Assembly: GCA_017536475.1 (NCBI GenBank)
Contig: JAFXHH010000003.1
Coordinates: forward strand, 186,001 to 250,000
Source of the DNA: Clostridia bacterium
GTDB taxonomy: Bacteria > Bacillota > Clostridia > Oscillospirales > CAG-272
DNA length: 64,000 nucleotides
Reading direction: 5' to 3'
This document shows, in pieces, positions 60,496-64,000 of this stretch. The position numbers and the translations under genes were made by a program. Position 1 is the stretch's first letter. Each line of letters opens with the position of its first letter. The notes beneath the pieces are model-generated. The model ran no database searches. It was not told the origin of the DNA and saw only the letters and a program-made list of their open reading frames with translations.

Positions 60496-61764
60496 ATGGA
60501 GCACAGAATACTTAAGAGATATCCCATTGGAAATCCTACGAGAAAGTGGAGACAGGATAATTTTGTCCTTTCCAATTTCGCGGCACGCGGTAGCAATATG
60601 AGAAAGGCGATCTACAACTGCGCAGAAGCAGGATTTAACACGCTTGAGCTTGGTTGGGCGTCGCACGAGCAGGCAGATGAGGCGGTCGCTCTTTGTGAGC
60701 AAATCGGCGTTGATCTTATATTTCAGGATTTCAGTCGCTTCGGCGGTATGCAATGCTATCGCACGGATGGAGTCAATGACGATATGGAGGCAGTTGTTGC
60801 AGATCTGAGCAAGTGGAAGCGAGTTGCGGGATTTTACATCTGGGACGAGCCGTTGCTCGACGATCAGCTTGAGGCTTCGCGTGTGTTGGTCGATCTTGCC
60901 GAGAAATTTGCTCCCGATAGACTTCCCTTTACCGTGGCTATCCCCAGCTACAATCTTGATTACACTTGGGATAACGGACTTTTCGCAGATTATCTTGAAA
61001 GATACGTTACTATAATCAATCCACCCATTCTTTCGCTTGACTACTATCCATTCGGTATTCCCGGGGATCAGGATGAGGTCGATCAGTGCGATAAGTCGCG
61101 TATGTGGTGCGATCTCGGTATTCAGAAGCTGCTTTGCGACAAGTATGATCTGCCGCTGTGGTTCTATTATCAGGGGCAGAATCTTCACGACGTAGATTTC
61201 TTTATCTTCCCGATGATCCGTTCGATGATGTATGCGGGCGCGCTTTACGGCGCAAAGGGTCTTCAGCATTTCACTGCAGTTGGTGCGGTTATCGACGCGG
61301 ACGGAAACAAGGAAAAGTTCTTTGACGAGCAGAAGGCTATACACGAGGAATTCAGAAATCTCGGCGAGACGCTTATGGCTTTGAGTTGCAAGCGAGTTAT
61401 CCACGATGATAGCGTTGTTCTCCGTTGCGAAATTGCTGACAAATTGGCTAATAAGCTTGAAGAAAGCGCGTATCTCTCCGCGCCTCTGCCCTACAGAGTT
61501 TCGGTTTCCGAGTTTGAGGACGAATATGGCAACGGATATATGATGATACTCAATCGCGATTATATGAAGACTGCTGACGTGAAGCTTTCGCTTAACGGAA
61601 ATTACAGACTGTACGAGGTCAGCAAGACTGACGGCTTACAGCACGTGATATCTGACTCCTCAGGCAAGCTTTCTCTTGAGCTTGCTCCCGGAGATGCTGT
61701 ACTGTACAGGCTTCAGCCCGCGAACGAAGAGGCATTTACAATTGAATACAGACTTTCAAAATAA
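60496..61764 (+). CDS. TIM-barrel glycosidase-like protein, unassigned
   Basis: The 422-residue protein looks like a (beta/alpha)8 barrel (residues about 15-310) followed by a small beta domain (about 330-420). AGFNTLELGW sits in the first strands and VAGFYIWDEPLLDDQ near residue 115 has the DEP acid seen in several glycoside hydrolase clans. Near residues 174-185, ILSLDYYPFG and WFYYQGQNLH complete possible substrate contacts. I cannot place it in a numbered GH family. It has no signal peptide, stands alone, and has its own promoter and terminator. It shares the DEP barrel character with the DUF4091 protein in this window. Confidence 0.75.
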   Translation: MEHRILKRYPIGNPTRKWRQDNFVLSNFAARGSNMRKAIYNCAEAGFNTLELGWASHEQADEAVALCEQIGVDLIFQDFSRFGGMQCYRTDGVNDDMEAVVADLSKWKRVAGFYIWDEPLLDDQLEASRVLVDLAEKFAPDRLPFTVAIPSYNLDYTWDNGLFADYLERYVTIINPPILSLDYYPFGIPGDQDEVDQCDKSRMWCDLGIQKLLCDKYDLPLWFYYQGQNLHDVDFFIFPMIRSMMYAGALYGAKGLQHFTAVGAVIDADGNKEKFFDEQKAIHEEFRNLGETLMALSCKRVIHDDSVVLRCEIADKLANKLEESAYLSAPLPYRVSVSEFEDEYGNGYMMILNRDYMKTADVKLSLNGNYRLYEVSKTDGLQHVISDSSGKLSLELAPGDAVLYRLQPANEEAFTIEYRLSK

Positions 61765-61770
61765 ATTTTT

Positions 61771-61798
61771 AAAAAAGAGACCTTCGGGTCTCTTTTTT
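61771..61798 (+). terminator. Terminator with UUCG loop
   Basis: AAAAAAGAGACC (61771-61782) pairs perfectly with 61787-61798 around the very stable TTCG tetraloop, and ends in T6. Confidence 0.92.
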
Positions 61799-61845
61799 GT
61801 CTGCTTTTTTGTGAAGATTTTTACTGTTTTTCATAAGTTTTTTTC

Positions 61846-61874
61846 TTGACACCATCTCGGATTAATTGTATAAT
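61846..61874 (+). promoter_or_regulatory. Promoter of the rnf operon
   Basis: TTGACA (61846-61851), 17 bases, TATAAT (61869-61874), a perfect pair about 60 bases before rnfC. Confidence 0.88.
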
Positions 61875-61933
61875 ATAACTATATGATATCTACTATTATG
61901 ACACCTTATTGGTGAAAACAAGGAAAGGATAGT

Positions 61934-63274
61934 ATGTTTCGCTTTAAATCTATGGGTAGTACCCACATACCCCATTATAAAAATACTGCCGGAAAGCCTG
62001 CCGTTATAATGACTGACGCAAAGGAGGTATTGTTACCTCTGTCACAGCATATCGGAGCACCCGCAACACCGATCGTTAAGGTTGGTGACGAGGTTAAGGT
62101 CGGTCAGAAGATTGCCGAGGCGAACGGATTTGTTTCTTCGCCCATATATGCTTCGGTTTCGGGTAAGGTCTCAAAGATTGAGGATTATCTGCGACCCGAC
62201 GGAAGAACGGTGGCGGCTATTCGAATCGTCAGCGACGGTTTGATGACGAGGTGCGAGGAGATCACTCCTCCGTCGGTCTCTGATCTCGAGGAACTAATTG
62301 TCGCGACGAGGGATTCGGGGCTTGTTGGGCTTGGCGGTGCAGGATTTCCCCTTTCAGTCAAGCTTGAGGCACTCAAAAAGGGCGGTATTGACAAGATCAT
62401 AATCAACGGTGCGGAATGCGAGCCCTACATAACCTGCGACACACACGCTATGCTTTACGAGTCCGAATGGATCGGCAAAGGTATCGCTTTGCTTGAAAAA
62501 TTCGCTCCCGACATTGATCAATTCATTATTGGAATTGAGAAAAACAAGCCTGCGTGCATTAAGGAAATGAAGCACATCTTCGAAGGTGATAAAAAGGTCA
62601 AGGTTATTTCTCTGCCCGACACTTATCCGCAAGGCGGCGAAAAGGTGCTTATATACAACACTACAAAAAGAATAATAAACGAGGGCAAGCTGCCTGCCGA
62701 CGTGGGTGTGCTCGTTATTAACGTAACTTCTCTTGCAATTCTTGCAAAATATGCCGAGCTTGGCGAGCCTCTCGTGACAAGATGCGTGACGTTTGACGGT
62801 TCTGCGGTCGCCGAGCCCAAAAATATAATCGCTCCTATCGGTTGCTCGATACGTGAGCTGGTTGAATTCGGTGGCGGACTCAAGTGCGAAGTCGGAAAGG
62901 TTCTTTACGGCGGTCCTATGATGGGAACTGCTGCGGCATCGCTCGACGAGCCGATAGTCAAAACGACGGGAGCGATCACGATACTTGACCGCAAGGATTC
63001 TTTGCTCTCCGAGCCCACTGCATGTATTCACTGCGGACGTTGTATTCGCTCCTGCCCGCTTGATCTTTCTCCCGTGGCTTATTCAAAGGCACTTGAATGC
63101 GAAAGTCAGGAGGAGAAGATCGCTATCCTTGAAAAGAATAAAATTATGCTTTGTATGGAGTGTGGATGTTGCTCGTTCGTTTGTCCTGCAAGCCGTCCAC
63201 TCGTACAAAACAACCGAATTGCCAAGGCTGAGTATAGAGAGCATCAGGCGGCTATGGCAAAGTTGAAGAAATGA
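61934..63274 (+). CDS. rnfC: Rnf complex subunit RnfC
   Basis: The 446-residue subunit has an N-terminal beta domain, a flavin/NADH-binding part with GLGGAGFPLSVKL and INGAECEPYITCD, and two 4Fe-4S motifs near the end, CIHCGRCIRSCPLD and CMECGCCSFVCPASRP. RnfC oxidises or reduces NAD at the cytoplasmic side of the membrane ferredoxin:NAD oxidoreductase, which pumps Na+ or H+. The order rnfC-rnfD with a 13-base gap is the usual one in Clostridia; G, E, A and B should follow outside the window. Confidence 0.97.
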   Translation: MFRFKSMGSTHIPHYKNTAGKPAVIMTDAKEVLLPLSQHIGAPATPIVKVGDEVKVGQKIAEANGFVSSPIYASVSGKVSKIEDYLRPDGRTVAAIRIVSDGLMTRCEEITPPSVSDLEELIVATRDSGLVGLGGAGFPLSVKLEALKKGGIDKIIINGAECEPYITCDTHAMLYESEWIGKGIALLEKFAPDIDQFIIGIEKNKPACIKEMKHIFEGDKKVKVISLPDTYPQGGEKVLIYNTTKRIINEGKLPADVGVLVINVTSLAILAKYAELGEPLVTRCVTFDGSAVAEPKNIIAPIGCSIRELVEFGGGLKCEVGKVLYGGPMMGTAAASLDEPIVKTTGAITILDRKDSLLSEPTACIHCGRCIRSCPLDLSPVAYSKALECESQEEKIAILEKNKIMLCMECGCCSFVCPASRPLVQNNRIAKAEYREHQAAMAKLKK

Positions 63275-63287
63275 CGGAGGTTATGAT

Positions 63288-64000
63288 ATGGAAAAATTAA
63301 TAGTATCATCGTCTCCGCATTTACACGGCAAAACGACTACTGCGAGTATTATGAGAGACGTTCTCATAGCACTTTCCCCTGCTGCGATCTCGGCAGTCGT
63401 GCTTTTCGGCATAAAGGCTCTTATAATTATCTCGGTTTGTGTTGCTACGTCCGTTTTATCGGAATTTATTTTCAATATCATCGCTAAAAGGAAACAGACG
63501 GTCGGTGATCTGAGCGCAATGGTTACAGGACTTTTGCTGGCACTCAGTCTATCAACAAGAGTCAGCATCTGGCACTGTGTGGTAGGCTCGGTTTTCGCGA
63601 TAGTTGTGGTCAAATGCCTTTTTGGCGGTATTGGATGCAATTTTGCTAATCCTGCGGTCACTGCACGCGTGCTTTTGCTTATCGCGTTCGGCAAGGTTGC
63701 AGGGGGCGCGGCAACTAACTTTATGTCTGCCGAGCTTGTCGCGAGTGCGACTCCGCTTGCGGTCATCAAGGACGGCGAGGGACTGCTTCCCTCTCTGACA
63801 GATATGCTTATCGGTAACCGCGGCGGTGCGATCGGTGAGGTCTGTGCTATCGCTCTTATTCTTGGATTTGTTTATCTTGTAGTAAGACGTGTGATCACGT
63901 GGGAAACTCCTGTTGTTTTCGTTGCGACGGTATTTGTTCTTTCTCTTATCGTCAAGCAGGATCTTACTGCGGCGCTCTATCAGGTTCTTGGCGGCGGCCT
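63288..64000 (+). CDS. rnfD: Rnf complex subunit RnfD, 3' end outside window
   Basis: The first 237 residues of RnfD are present; the gene runs off the window. It begins MEKLIVSSSPHLHGKTTT, followed by several membrane helices, with FGGIGCNFANPAVTARVLLLIAF as the conserved loop. SATPLAV near residue 149 holds the Thr that carries covalent FMN in this family. GGAGG is 7 bases before the ATG. It follows rnfC directly in the operon. Confidence 0.96.
   Translation, partial: MEKLIVSSSPHLHGKTTTASIMRDVLIALSPAAISAVVLFGIKALIIISVCVATSVLSEFIFNIIAKRKQTVGDLSAMVTGLLLALSLSTRVSIWHCVVGSVFAIVVVKCLFGGIGCNFANPAVTARVLLLIAFGKVAGGAATNFMSAELVASATPLAVIKDGEGLLPSLTDMLIGNRGGAIGEVCAIALILGFVYLVVRRVITWETPVVFVATVFVLSLIVKQDLTAALYQVLGGG

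Overview
The window is a 64 kb piece of the chromosome of a strictly anaerobic low-to-mid GC Firmicute, most likely an uncultured gut member of class Clostridia. Supporting this are the start of an Rnf complex, a class III (anaerobic) ribonucleotide reductase with its radical-SAM activase, a GTP-type PEP carboxykinase, many TTGACA-17-TATAAT promoters and GGAGG ribosome sites, lipoproteins with Thr/Glu-rich linkers after the lipobox, and families largely confined to Firmicutes (DegV, DUF5685, DUF4037). No rRNA, tRNA, CRISPR array, intact integrase or transposase was found. The genus cannot be fixed from sequence alone.

Layout. 1-8.4 kb: sugar kinase end and SIS isomerase, DegV, TcdA, NUDIX hydrolase, ribokinase, a DUF5685/J-protein/membrane-protein operon, and phosphoglycerate mutase. 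8.4-12.5 kb: an AT-rich accessory block with an unknown coiled-coil protein, a 38-residue peptide gene, small membrane proteins, a GNAT enzyme and a small lipoprotein. It ends at rpsI, where repeats of the rpsI 3' end, an array of different hairpins and clustered ATATCGTG repeats look like the scar of an integrated element. 12.5-20.3 kb: rplM-rpsI, an S1-domain protein, two nearly duplicate solute-binding lipoproteins, and an AraC-melA unit. 20.5-28.5 kb: a minus-strand run secA, two membrane proteins, a 42-residue Asn/Gln peptide, pcrA. 28.5-37.9 kb: tRNA modification (trmL, mnmA), a TPR/DUF4037 pair, antiporter/MgtC/rmuC, and two rRNA methyltransferases. 37.9-47.8 kb: large surface lipoproteins, typA and a DUF4091 protein. 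47.8-51.2 kb: a redox and Fe-S cluster of thioredoxin, FTR-like protein, minimal SufBC and thioredoxin reductase. 51.2-58.2 kb: nrdD fused to a redoxin domain with three NrdR-like boxes, then lexA-ABC transporter-nrdG. 58.5-64 kb: pckG, an orphan glycosidase-like protein, and rnfC-rnfD, cut by the window end.

How it fits together: central carbon metabolism (gpmI, pckG, ribokinase, melA) and Rnf energy conservation sit beside oxygen-sensitive enzymes (NrdD/NrdG) and the thiol and Fe-S machinery that could support them. The points most worth a second look are the rpsI 3'-end scar with its hairpin array, the two tiny genes with unusual composition, the TPR/DUF4037 pair, and the compact redox cluster. 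I did not find a clearly new defence or mobile system; the rpsI region is the best candidate for undescribed biology.
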